Below, one piece after another: positions 1 to 11,067 of a DNA stretch of 64,000 bases (position 1 is its first letter; every line of letters begins with the position of its first letter). The DNA comes from Beverwykella pulmonaria (taxonomy: Eukaryota > Ascomycota > Dothideomycetes > Pleosporales > Melanommataceae), in NCBI GenBank assembly GCA_001599595.1, contig BCHH01000005.1:3016971-3080970 (forward strand). Direction: 5' to 3'. A program made the position numbers and the translations under genes. The notes beneath the pieces were generated by a model that did no database searches, had not been told where the DNA came from, and saw only the letters and a list, made by a program, of their open reading frames with translations.

Positions 1-64
1 CGACGATTCTATGCGCCTTCCCATACCGATACTCTCGTATACACGATGCTAACTCCCGTTCCAG

Positions 65-1409
65 GAAGCTGCCGAACTCGGCAAGGGTTCCTTCAAGTAC
101 GCATGGGTCCTCGACAAACTGAAGGCTGAGCGTGAACGTGGTATCACCATCGACATTGCCCTCTGGAAGTTCGAGACTCCCAAGTACTATGTCACCGTCA
201 TCGGTAGGCTCCCTCCTTCGACCTCATCCCCTACCCTCGCTAATTCCTTCCAGATGCCCCCGGCCACCGTGATTTCATCAAGAACATGATCACTGGTACC
301 TCCCAGGCTGATTGCGCCATTCTCATCATTGCCGCCGGTACCGGTGAGTTCGAGGCTGGTATCTCCAAGGATGGTCAGACCCGTGAGCACGCTCTGCTCG
401 CTTACACTCTCGGTGTCAAGCAGCTCATCGTTGCTATCAACAAAATGGACACCACCAAGTGGTCCGAGGACCGTTTCAAGGAAATCATCAAGGAGACCTC
501 CAACTTCATCAAGAAGGTCGGATACAACCCCAAGACTGTCCCATTCGTCCCCATCTCCGGCTTCAACGGCGACAACATGATCGACGTCTCCACCAACTGC
601 CCCTGGTACAAGGGCTGGGAGAAGGAGACCAAGACCAAGTCCACTGGCAAGACCCTCCTCGAGGCCATCGATGCCATCGACCCCCCGTCGCGTCCCACTG
701 ACAAGCCCCTCCGCCTTCCCCTCCAGGATGTGTACAAGATTGGCGGTATCGGCACAGTTCCCGTCGGTCGTGTCGAGACTGGTATCATCAAGGCCGGTAT
801 GGTCGTGACCTTCGCCCCCGCTGGTGTCACCACTGAAGTCAAGTCGGTCGAGATGCACCACGAACAGCTCGTCGAGGGTGTTCCCGGTGACAACGTCGGC
901 TTCAACGTCAAGAACGTCTCTGTCAAGGAGATCCGTCGTGGCAACGTTGCCGGTGACTCCAAGAACGACCCCCCCAAGGGTGCCGAGTCCTTCAACGCCC
1001 AGGTCATTGTCCTCAACCACCCCGGTCAAGTCGGTGCTGGTTACGCTCCCGTCTTGGATTGCCACACTGCCCACATCGCCTGCAAGTTCTCTGAGCTCTT
1101 GGAGAAGATCGATCGCCGAACTGGTAAGGCCACCGAGGCGAACCCCAAGTTCATCAAGTCTGGTGACGCTGCCATCGTCAAGATGGTGCCGTCCAAGCCC
1201 ATGTGCGTTGAGGCTTTCACTGAGTACCCCCCGCTTGGTCGTTTCGCTGTCCGTGACATGGTAAGTCCATCACATTCCCTCTTGCTACTACTCACGCTAA
1301 CGATGCCCAGCGTCAAACCGTTGCTGTCGGTGTCATCAAGTCCGTCGTCAAGGCCGACAAGGGTGCCGGCAAGGTCACCAAGGCCGCTGTCAAGGCTTCC
1401 AAGAAATAA
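65..1409 (+). CDS. TEF1: Translation elongation factor 1-alpha, 5' end outside the window
   Basis: eEF1A is the GTPase that brings aminoacyl-tRNA to the ribosome in the cytosol. Three exons are visible: 65-203, 254-1260 and 1311-1409. They are joined by 50-base GT-AG introns and keep frame throughout. Bases 1-64 are the tail of an upstream intron (branch-like GCTAAC, acceptor CCAG), so the first exons with the P-loop lie outside the window. The translation contains the G3 motif DAPGHRDF, split by the first intron, the G4 motif NKMD, and a lysine-rich end VKASKK before TAA. Codons are strongly C-ending, as expected for a very highly expressed gene. Identity is secure. Confidence 0.97.
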
Positions 1410-1838
1410 GCGATCACTTGTGTGGTGGCTTGTATTCTTCTCAAAATTTCTCTGGGCATATGGTTGCCAATGCCGTGGTAATTTATTCAACGGGTGATGC
1501 ATAACAGTTTGGGGGTGTCCTGGCGTTGTCCTTCCGTAGAATTCATAACGATCTGAATGAACTTTATGGGTGGGCAAGTGTTTCAATCTTTGATTTGACG
1601 TGACCATCTACCTTGATTATGTGTCGTGCATGTTGTTTGATGTAGTCGACTCTTGTCGTTGTTCTATTGAAGCGTCATGGGAGCTTTTTACGTCTCTCTT
1701 CAAACTCACCATGTCATGGTAGGCATACACAAATCAGTCCTACGCTGACAGTGAAAATTATCGCCTGCTCCACCCTCCAACACCCTCTCAGTACAGGATC
1801 AAACACTATTAGCATCCCAATCCACACACTCCATGAGA
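1410..1838. other. Convergent intergenic region
   Basis: This lies between the 3' ends of TEF1 and the reductase gene on the other strand. It must hold both 3' UTRs. I see no further coding frame, repeat or RNA gene. Confidence 0.5.
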
Positions 1839-2897
1839 CTACATGAACGGCTTGACCTGCTCCTCACACCACTCATAAAACCTGCTACTCACGCTCGTCC
1901 CATCCGTCCCCACCTTCGTGCTCTCCACCACATGCGCCGGCACTGCTCCCTTCCGTCCCCACGGAATCACAAAATCCCCATCACTTACATTCGGCGCCAA
2001 CCCAGCGTACAACGCCGTGTACGCGGCGTACTTGGGGTCCTTGAACAACGCGCGCATGAGCGATCTTAGCGGTGGAGGCGAATGTCGTTGTAAGGATGAG
2101 GATGAGGATGCGAAGCCGGGATCGAGGGTTATGTGCTGGACTCCGTGGGGGTTTCTCGACGGGAGGCCTTGTTCGCTAGCGGAAGGTGTGGATTGGGATT
2201 GGGGTTTTTGCCGGAGAGAAAATTCGTGAGCCAGGAGGTACATGCCTGCCTTGCTCTGCGTGTAGCTCTGCATTCTTTTGGGTGTGTCGGTGCTCTCGTC
2301 GAAATGTACGCCTCCGTATGGTGTTTTGGTGGAGAGCAGAGAGGAAGTCCAGACGATGCGGATGCTGGGGTTCGCGTGGCAGAAGTGGCCGGCTACGCTT
2401 TTCATCAGCGGGGCCAGCTGGTATACCAAGAGGAAAGAGGACAGGCAGTTTACGCTCATTTCTACATCGTAGCCGTCGTGTGTCTTGCTGTGCGGCATGG
2501 TGTCCGCGCTGAGGAAGAGGACGTCTAAGCGATACGTTGTAGCTAGGAGGGCCTCGATGGCGGATTTTAAAGTCGAGAGAGAGGTGGTGTCTATGATGAA
2601 GGGGCGGAGGGAGCCGGTGGAAGCAGGATGGGAGGAGGTTATAGCACTACAGGCCTGCTCATACTGGGATTGGCTAAGCGCTCCAATGTAGATGGTTGCA
2701 TGGAGGGAGTAGAGGATAGTGGCGAGGGAGAAGCCCACACCGGAGGTTGCACCGGTTATGAGGTAGACCTATGTTGTAAATGAGAAATGAAGGATAGGAA
2801 AGATGTTGGGAGGGGAGTGTACCTTGCTAGAGAGGTCGACAATGTGCTTTTCTGTGAAGGTCGGGGCTGGGGCGCAGAGTTGATCGAAAATGTTCAT
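1839..2897 (-). CDS. Short-chain dehydrogenase/reductase (retinol-dehydrogenase-like)
   Basis: Two exons on the minus strand, 2897-2823 and 2768-1839, with a 54-base intron, give 335 residues. The start is the ATG at 2897; the first 25 residues (MNIFDQL...DLSSK) match the lead segment usual for fungal SDRs of this group. The coenzyme-binding motif TGATSGVG is at residues 30-37. The catalytic Tyr/Lys pair YTQSK is at 194-198, and a serine pair (TSS, about 166-168) is placed for the third catalytic residue. The usual NNAG segment after beta-4 reads LSADT instead, so one canonical Asn is lost. It is probably an NAD(P)-dependent oxidoreductase; the substrate cannot be read from sequence. The upstream neighbour starts on the other strand at 3609. 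Confidence 0.88.
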
Positions 2898-3608
2898 CTT
2901 GACAAGGGGGTGATGTGTGTTGGATTGGAGAACGCGAGTGTGTAGAATTTGAGTAGGGAAGAACGAGTTGGATCGGCTTGGTAGGTATGATTGCACTGTA
3001 GGGAAGGACTTGACAATATTCGGAAACACTGGTAGAACATAAAGAATGAGATGCGGACTATAATAATCAAAAACTGCCCACACTCTTCTGCTGAGTTCTT
3101 AACCCTTCACTCGGCTCGTTCATTCTATATCTCTAGTCTCCCGGTCGATGTTATAGCAGCGTTGGCGTTTGACGTTTTGGAATACGAGGCTGGAGCTAAA
3201 ACGTTTTGGGGGCCGGAGATATCGTGTTCGAGCAGCTGTTATATCCGGTATGAGATATTCATAGCATGGGGCTGGGCGTTGTGGCTTGTAGCCTAGACGG
3301 GTGATCTGTTGGGTAGTCGAAGGGAGTGGTATAGCTCGATGCTGTCGGGTTGTATCTGTCTCAAGGGCTCATACACTGTGCTGCGGTATGCACTCCTACC
3401 CTTAGTGATAGAGGGAAAATGATCATTGGCTACATGACCGATCAAAGCGTGTGCTATAATGTCGAAATCATGAATGCTTGATGTGACATCAAATGTTCAC
3501 TCGCCTAAGTATTTTAGGCTTAGTGTCTCTCGCTTCCAGCCTTTGCACAAGCTCACTGGGCAAACATCAGCATCCCCAACTCCAATCTCCAACAACAATC
3601 TCCAACCA
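2898..3608. promoter_or_regulatory. Divergent intergenic region of the reductase and the adaptor-like gene
   Basis: About 710 bases separate two divergent starts. No conserved coding frame is visible. A frame runs in from 3474 into the downstream gene, but I chose the ATG at 3609 for that gene. Confidence 0.4.
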
Positions 3609-5316
3609 ATGTCGGCTGATCTGTTCGCAGAATTCGGTACTGCACCGAGCCAACAGCAGCAGCCCTCACAGACGAGAACACAGCCGGCGCCATCATTCAG
3701 CTTCTTCGACGATCTCTCGAGCACACCAGCCCCTGTTGCTCAAGCGCAGCCACAGTCTTTTCAACTCGGAGACAGCAAAGCTTCCACCGTCGATGATAAT
3801 GACGATTGGGGTGATTTCGAGAGCGTTGAGGCACCCCAGCCAGCTCCAGCCCCTGTTCCCGCTCCCTTGAAGCAGGATCCTTTTGCGTTTACATCGGCAC
3901 TGCCAGCTCCCGCTAGGCAGGATCCTTTTGCATTTCCGTCGAGCCAGCCAACTCCAGCACCGGTGAAGCAGGATCCATTTGCGTTTGTATCGGCTCAGCC
4001 AGCTCCAGTTTCCCTGAGACAGGGCCCATCTGCGTTTGCATCCAACCAGCCGTTGCAGCCTTCACATTCTGGCTGGCAGAAGGCTCCGGTGCTGAAAGCC
4101 AAGAAATCCGCAGATCCAAACGTCCTCTTTGATGCTGAAGATGACTCAAATGATGACGATGAATTTGGAGACTTTGAAGGGGTCGAAGAGAGTTCGATTC
4201 TAGCTGTGCCGCCGCAAGGAGGATCAACAGGTCTAGCAAATCTCCTGGGTGATCTAAGCGTGTCACAGCCAACGCCTCCTAAGACTAGTCCAACAATGAC
4301 CTTAAATGCTAGTCACAAACCGCCTGCATCGTCCTCCACGAGGCGAACTTCAGGTAGTGGGTTCGGGACCGTTGCACGCGCTAAGCAGCCATCACCGATT
4401 ACGCCCTCATTCCCACCAGCAAAGCAAGAAGACTCTTGGGACTCTTTTGATGACTGGGAAGCCTCGATTCCTGTAAAACCACAGTTGAAAACTTCTGTCA
4501 AACCCAAAGAGCATTCTCGATCCGAATCCTCTACGTCAAGGCCGAGTATTTCCTCCCCGGTTTCAAATGAAGCCCAGCCAGGGGAACTTCCCCCCACTAA
4601 TGTACCACCACCTGGTGTGCTACTCTCTCTATTTCCCCCGCTCTTTGAAGAAGCTCAGAACAAGCTTTTCAAGCCCATGGCCGCACAACCTTTACCAATG
4701 CGGAACAAGCTACTGGCCGAACCCGGCACCATTGCGTATCTGGAAAGCTATCTGGTCTTAGCATCGGTTGCAGCACGGATCATCGCCGGCCGAAAGCTGC
4801 GCTGGAAACGAGACGCTCATCTATCTCAAGGCATGAGGATAGGCCCTGCCTCGTCCCGCGCAACGTCTGGCATGAAACTGACAGGGATTGACAAGAGCGA
4901 GAACATGAAAGAAGAAAGAGAAGTCTCAGACGTTGTTCGCGTGTGGAAAGACCAGGTTGGACGTCTACGGCACGTTGTGGCAGCGGCAAATCAGATCAAA
5001 GCGGGCACGTTGGGCGCGATTCCGGAGATCCAAGAAACATTGCCCGTGAGGACGTTGAAGCAGTCGGAGGGCGGCGTGCCTGGCCCGCAGCCCTGTATGA
5101 TGTGCGGTCTGAAGAGAGATGAGCGTATTGGTTCGGCAGATCAAGCTGTTCAGGACAGTTTTGGGGAGTGGTGGATCGAGCAAGTGATGATGCACCGAGG
5201 TATGTATAACCAACAATAAACACAAAATACTCGCATGCAACGAGTGTCATTGACATACAAGTTTAGGATGCCGAAACTTTTGGAATGAGCACAAGGATCG
5301 ACTTCGCCAGCGCTGA
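3609..5316 (+). CDS. Adaptor-like protein with DPF repeats and acidic WGDFE/FGDFE motifs
   Basis: Two exons, 3609-5199 and 5267-5316, give 546 residues. The open frame would otherwise stop at 5219, but a clean GTATGT...TTTAG intron adds a last exon ending CRNFWNEHKDRLRQR. That exon continues a conserved-looking tail with CMMCGLKRDER and SFGEWW. The N-terminal half is disordered, rich in Pro, Ala and Gln. It holds imperfect repeats around 3846-4035 with DPFAF three times and a decayed fourth copy (GPSAF), and acidic aromatic motifs DDWGDFE, EFGDFEG and SFDDWE. DPF and DFxxF-type motifs are known ligands of clathrin-adaptor appendage domains, so a trafficking role is inferred. I recall related fungal proteins filed under the S. 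pombe Ppk6 kinase name, but no kinase motifs are visible here. Confidence 0.8.
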
Positions 5317-6655
5317 TACGCAGGGGTGAACAGAGCAGCATGTGGGAAGAGGTCGTTGGCTCGGTTCGAGGACCAATAAGCGACTGTGGGAATAACGCAA
5401 ACGCCCTAAACCGGCTCCATTTATATCATGCTCAAAGGGCTCTCACATAAGGGTCTAGACTCGTACGATATGCCATGTCTGCTTTCGCTGTCTGCAAATT
5501 CTGGGGAACCGGGCAGACGACGCGGGTCACAAGGGTGGGTGGGGGACACGCACAGCCGTCGCACAGAGTGATGGAGGAAAGGGTCTTCCTGGGCCCGGGC
5601 CCTCAGCGGCTGTTCACATAGGATACCATATATACGCATCGATGCACGCAGTATCCTCGCTGGAACATAAGTGTTCGTTGGTATGGTATGGCATAGTAGG
5701 AGCCCAGCGGTCAGCGCGGTGGTGCTGGTGCTGGTGCTCTACCCGATCAGGTGTTTCTAGCAGAAAATCCATCGGGGTGTCTCACCGCACTGGGGCCTGT
5801 GGACGTGCTCTGTGTAACGCGAGATTTGGTATTCCCATGTGAAGAGCGCACTCATGGCTGTTTCCTCCGCGCTGCAAGACCCGACCCGTCTCGCCCTTTG
5901 GCCATTGTTTTGCGGTGCCGGTCTGTGCAGAGGCAATCGAGCAGAGGCACGTGCGGGGCAGATCAGATCCGATCTCAGGGCAATTTGACGTCCCGCTACT
6001 TCGTCCATGCATCGTCGTCCTGTTTCAACAATTGGCATGCCCGGCTTGTACCTTCAGCATCGTGCCCTCTCTTAGTCCAATCGCCTACCCACCCAGCTGA
6101 ACCCGCTCGCCCCCTCCTCTGCAGCCTCTCACTCGACCAGCGCGAGCACGCCGTGGCCGCAAAAGTGCCCCTCTGCACGCCCACAAGCAACTTTGCACCC
6201 CGAAAGCAACCCACCCCATACCGATAGTAGAGACGCGCATCCCGCAATTTGACTTTGGCCGCTATCAGCTGGCACGCTCCGTCACCCACACCATACCATT
6301 TAGTCTGCCTGAGAGGCACCCCAGGGAATGAGCAGGCCACATGAAGATGGTAAGCGTCTGATGACCCTCTGCGACTGCAACTCTGTCACGCTCCTCGCCT
6401 CACACCCTCACACCGGCCTTGTTGCCTTGGTCTACCGCACTACGAACATACCAAGACTTTCACCGCTCCGCCCGTGTTACCGACGTTCCGAGCGCCCCGG
6501 GGCGTTGCTGTCCCTGCCACTGCTTTTAATATCCCACGATATGGAGAACTTCTAGAACGCGTCCTGCGACGTCCGTGCCTTTTATCGTGCCTTATTCTTG
6601 CGAACGACTGCCTCGTCCTTCTCTCGTCCGCGCCTGCCGTTCTCACACCTGACTC
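5317..6655. promoter_or_regulatory. Long upstream region of the PAS kinase gene
   Basis: About 1.3 kb lies before the kinase ATG. Several short frames occur on both strands without recognisable motifs. The short ATG frame at 6328 with a GTAAGC donor-like site just after could be an upstream ORF or a leader intron, but this is weak. A short GGTGCT triplet repeat lies near 5720-5740. Nothing else is supported. Confidence 0.35.
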
Positions 6656-9600
6656 ATGGGCTCTATCGCTAACTACATCACTCCTCCAGGCTCCCCTTAT
6701 GAAGAACCGACACCCACACTACCGGCTACCCTCCGTTTCGCCCCCGACAATGTCTTCCTGCCGAAGAACAAGAGCACAGGAAACCTGCTTTCCTACGCCG
6801 CGAGTGCGCGAAACCTCGCCGTAGACACCACGAAGCGGATGAGTTTCGACGCGGGCCAGATGGACAGGATGACAAGGTGAGTTGGGAGAGACGGGCCGCA
6901 CGGGCGAGGTCAGAGCGTTGCTCACGTTTTCTAGGTCTCCTATCAACCCCGAGCACGAGCACGGCCTTGGAGCCTCGGGTCTCCGCCGTATTCGCCAGCA
7001 ACCGACGCCCAGGCTCCCGGGCTCCAGCCTTGCTTCCCATAGATCATCATCGCTGCATATCACTCCTCCCACCTCAAGGCGCCCCTCCGGGTCCTCCCCC
7101 TCCGCCCCCGCTTCTCCAATCATTGCTCTCACCGAGGACCTTACTCGCTTTCCCTCTGAATCACTACACTCGTTTTCCTTTGCAACCCAGTCGGAGGAGC
7201 TCATCCACAATCGGCAGAATGTGCTGAAGCGGTCCATCGACTTCATGCGGGACAAGTGGGGTTGGGCTGCCAGCAATCCTGGGATAGCAAACGCACAGGC
7301 AAAATTAAGCGGCGACCAAGAAGTGCAGAGCATGCTGGAGCTTCTCACGAGAGCAAATCTAATCGGCCAAGATGCTGCTGGTGCTCATGGTTTGAGCGCA
7401 CTGGGCCCATTGACAGGCCCCGCCGAGACGTCAGGAGAAAATATATTCGATAAAGGATTTCTTTCGCACACACGATCAGAAAGCCCCGAGCCTATCATCG
7501 AGTCCGTGACGCCACAAGTACAAAAGGGATTCGCGACAGATGTCTCCGGCATAGACGGAACCGAAGAGAGGTCGGAAGCGAGAAGCACCCCCGTTTCTGA
7601 CCTCGCCTCAGACGACTCCAGCCCCAAGACCACGGGATTCTCCCCGCCGCCACCGCCGCCCGTACGTCCCAAGCGGGCATCCTTGAAACGCACCCTCACA
7701 GACCTTTCACCGCTTACCATCCAGAGCCAGCTGAACGACGCATTGGCGCAGCCGTATAATCAGAATTACCAGAACAATCAGCTGCTCTCTCCGACCGTCA
7801 TTTCAGCAATACCGCAAAGCTTTCCGAACGTGTCTGGACCACATTCTGGAGGACCCGCGCCGCACGGCCACGGTAGTCGCTGGGTTCCAGCCGCTCAAGC
7901 CATCTTTACGACCGAGGCGCAAGCCCCTTGGACTATTACAGCCGCCAACGATCTTGCTTGTCTTGTCTTTGGAGTGACGAGGGCAGAGGTGCGCAAGTTG
8001 GGGATACTGGAGGTTGTACGAGAGGAGCGCCGAAAGTGGCTCGAGGAGAAGCTCAAGGACCCGGAAGTTGGGTCGAAGGTGTCGCGCGACCCTCTCAGCC
8101 AGAGTCAGCGAAATAGTCCCGCCCCAACTAATGCGTTGAAGGTTGGTAACGGAGTCACAGCAAAACTGCTTAGCAAGCCTTCGTCGAGGCAGATTGCCCA
8201 GAGCAGGAGGTCAAAGACAGACGATGGGAGTGGTTCATCACTCATGGAAAAGAAAGGGGCTAAAGGTGGCCTAAACCACGAATCAAAGGGATCAAGGGGC
8301 GTACTGCTCTGTGGTGATGTTGTACCGATACAAAAGCGAAATGGCGCGACCGGATCTGCCAGCTTGTGGGTGAAGGAGAAACGGGGCGGTCTCATATGGG
8401 TGCTCGAAGAAATTGCCGAAGACGTCGTCTACATCAACGTCGACGAAGTGGGATGTGTAGCAACGGGGCACGGCGCGACGGAAGCAGTATTTGGGAGCGA
8501 CCGGCTGCGAAGGGGCATGGATCTCAAACGACTCATACCTGCAATTCCACGACTCGAGGGAACAAACACCGGGGCTTTGGATTACGAGAAGATTGCTGAA
8601 CTCCGGAACTTTACGGCAAGAACCTCAAATAGCATCAGTATTCCCGTTGCCGTCGAAGCACTGCCTGATGAGCCTACGTTCCGCGTTTCCAGCTTCCCTC
8701 ACATCGCCGGAATCGTAGTATTATCGGCGTCAACCCTCAAGATCGCCAGTTCCAATTCCGTCTTCTCAGCAGCACTCTTCGGCCAACCGAAACCAGAAGG
8801 ACTCCGCATTACCAAACTCATTCCGGTCTTTGATAAGATATTGAGGGTCTTGACAGACGAGGACAAGATAGAACTCGTTGATGGCATCGTCATTCCAGAG
8901 CACAGCTTTCGGCGTGCTCGAGCCCTCCTGGCCATGCGAGAGGGCAGTGCAGACGCGGCTTCGATATTCCTACGGCCCAGTGGACTCCCCGCGCTGCATC
9001 GTGATGGAGCCGAAATCATGGTCGACGTTCAAATGCGAGTCGTCAAGAGCGAGAAGTCAACACCACGACCTCATGATTCTGTGATTGAGGAGGAAGAGGA
9101 GGAGCAAGATGCTCCTAATAAGCCGGCGCCTGGCACAGAGTTGGTCTACGCATTATGGATAACATATTCGCGACACCTGCACGCAACGAATCACGGCGTC
9201 GGCCCCGTCACACCGCTTGTATCCCGCCCAGGAACTCCACCGCATCAGCCCTCACCTGGTCAATCAACACTTATTGCACCCGAAGGCATAGAACAATATG
9301 CTTCGCCTGCCGCGCATGTGTCGTTGCTCACGAAACAACTTCAAGCTGCAACCCAGCCAATCTCCACTACCACGCCGCCGCCAGAGACCCCCCTTAAACC
9401 CGAACCAAACGAAGCGCCAGGAAGAAAGACAATCAACGACTTTGTGGTGCTCGAGGATATGGGACAGGGTGCCTATGGCCAAGTCAAACTCTGTCGCTAC
9501 AAGAAGAATCCTGGCAAGAAGGTCGTGATCAAGTATGTCACAAAGCGACGCATTCTGGTGGATACATGGACCCGCGATCGTCGACTCGGAACAGTACCAT

Positions 9601-10300
9601 TGGAGATTCACGTTCTAGATTACCTACGCCGGGATGGCTTCAAGCACGATAACATTGTCGAGATGTCTGATTTTTTCGAAGACGATATCAACTACTACAT
9701 CGAGATGGTACCACACGGCCTGCCAGGGATGGATCTCTTCGATTACATCGAGCTTCGTGTGAACATGGACGAGAAGGAGTGCCGAAAGATTTTCGTACAG
9801 ACTGCCGAGGCGGTTCATCACTTGCATACCAAGGCGAAGGTGGTTCACCGCGACATCAAGGACGAGAACGTCATCCTGGATGGCGAGGGTAACATCAAGT
9901 TGATTGACTTTGGCAGCGCAGCCTACATCAAGAGCGGTCCATTTGACGTTTTCGTTGGAACAATTGGTAAGCATTTCCTACCTTCACTTCCCACCCCCCT
10001 TACTAAGTATGATTAGATTACGCTGCGCCCGAAGTCTTAGCCGGAAAGTCCTACCGCGGAAAGGAGCAAGATGTCTGGGCACTCGGTATCCTTCTTTACA
10101 CCATTGTGTACAAAGAGAATCCGTTCTATAGCATAGACGAGATTATGGATCACGACCTCCGCGTGCCGTATATTCTGAGCGAAGAGTGCATCGATCTCAT
10201 TCGGTTGATGCTAGATAGGGACGTGGAGAGGCGCATCACGATCAGCCAGGTACTGGACCATCCGTGGTGTAAGGCGGTTGATGAGGACGGACCTGCGTAG
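6656..10300 (+). CDS. PSK1: PAS-domain serine/threonine kinase (Psk1/Psk2 type)
   Basis: Three exons, 6656-6876, 6935-9966 and 10017-10300, give 1178 residues. The first exon starts at ATG 6656 (MGSIANYITPPGSP) and splices in frame. PAS kinases sense nutrient state and in yeast direct sugar flux and translation. A PAS-like region lies near residues 390-450, after a long Ser/Pro-rich N-terminus. The kinase domain covers about 906-1170. It has glycine loop GQGAYG, catalytic loop HRDIKDEN (about 1044), IDFGSA in place of DFG-containing sequence, and GTIDYAAPE, which is split by the last intron. IDFGSA and the short alphaC region fit the PASK/Psk group rather than other CAMK kinases. The gene runs alone between long intergenic regions. 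Confidence 0.93.
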
Positions 10301-11067
10301 GAAGCAGTGCCACTATACATGATGAAAAGAGGGCGAGTGAGGAAGAGGAGGGAGTGCGATTATTCATAACCAAGAGAAGAGGACGGAGTTTACCTTGACT
10401 TTACGAACTGAATGAGAAAACGAGGTGGAAATTTTGGTATTGTGAGGGCGCTGAGTCGATATGATGAGGATATAGATAGACCTGTCGATAGCTTGGGTAT
10501 GGTAGCATGGAATTTGCTTTTTTGCATGGCGGGCTGGTACAGACGGGAAATGTGGCCAGTGAATGACACATGAGCTTCATTTTAGATATTTTTTGGCCAT
10601 CTTTTCCTGGCCTCATATTGTTCTCTTGATACAGGCGAAAGGCCAATAAGAATGGACACTGTTCTATACCCTTCGTTTTTCCAATTCATAACATTGGGTA
10701 TACCGTGAGAATTTGGGTTGACCTTTTGGGTCGTTCTTGGTCTCTATCTTAAATTCTCTCCCAGTTCCGCAATCTTTTCTGAAACTGAAGACTATGTATA
10801 CACAAATAAGATGGAATTGGAATTGGAATTGGAATTGGAATTGGAATTGGAATCGCTGGACAGGACTGGTCTATGGTATAAATCAGTAACAACCGAGAGC
10901 TATGCACCAAAGGAAAACCACATGAAGGAATAGAAAAGCCGAAGAAAGATGCCGGAGAAAAGAAATCCCCAGAGAAGAAATCCCAAAACACCTCGCTCAA
11001 AGCCGAAATTTTCCCTTGGCCCATAACTCCTTAAGTCCAGAAAGGAAAACCCCCCAAAGAAAGCTTC
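10301..11067. other. Convergent intergenic region with a GGAATT microsatellite
   Basis: This lies between the 3' ends of the kinase gene and the homeodomain gene. It contains the hexanucleotide array at 10813-10853. No gene is supported. Confidence 0.5.
10813..10853 (+). repeat. Microsatellite (GGAATT) x about 7
   Basis: Six full GGAATT units and a partial seventh follow one another without interruption, ending where GGAATC breaks the pattern. The array would read as Leu-Glu repeats, but no gene covers it. Confidence 0.95.

Noticed and set aside
187..1074. Long minus-strand open frame of 295 codons antisense to TEF1
   Set aside because: It is a shadow of the strongly biased TEF1 codons; the plus strand carries all the known motifs.
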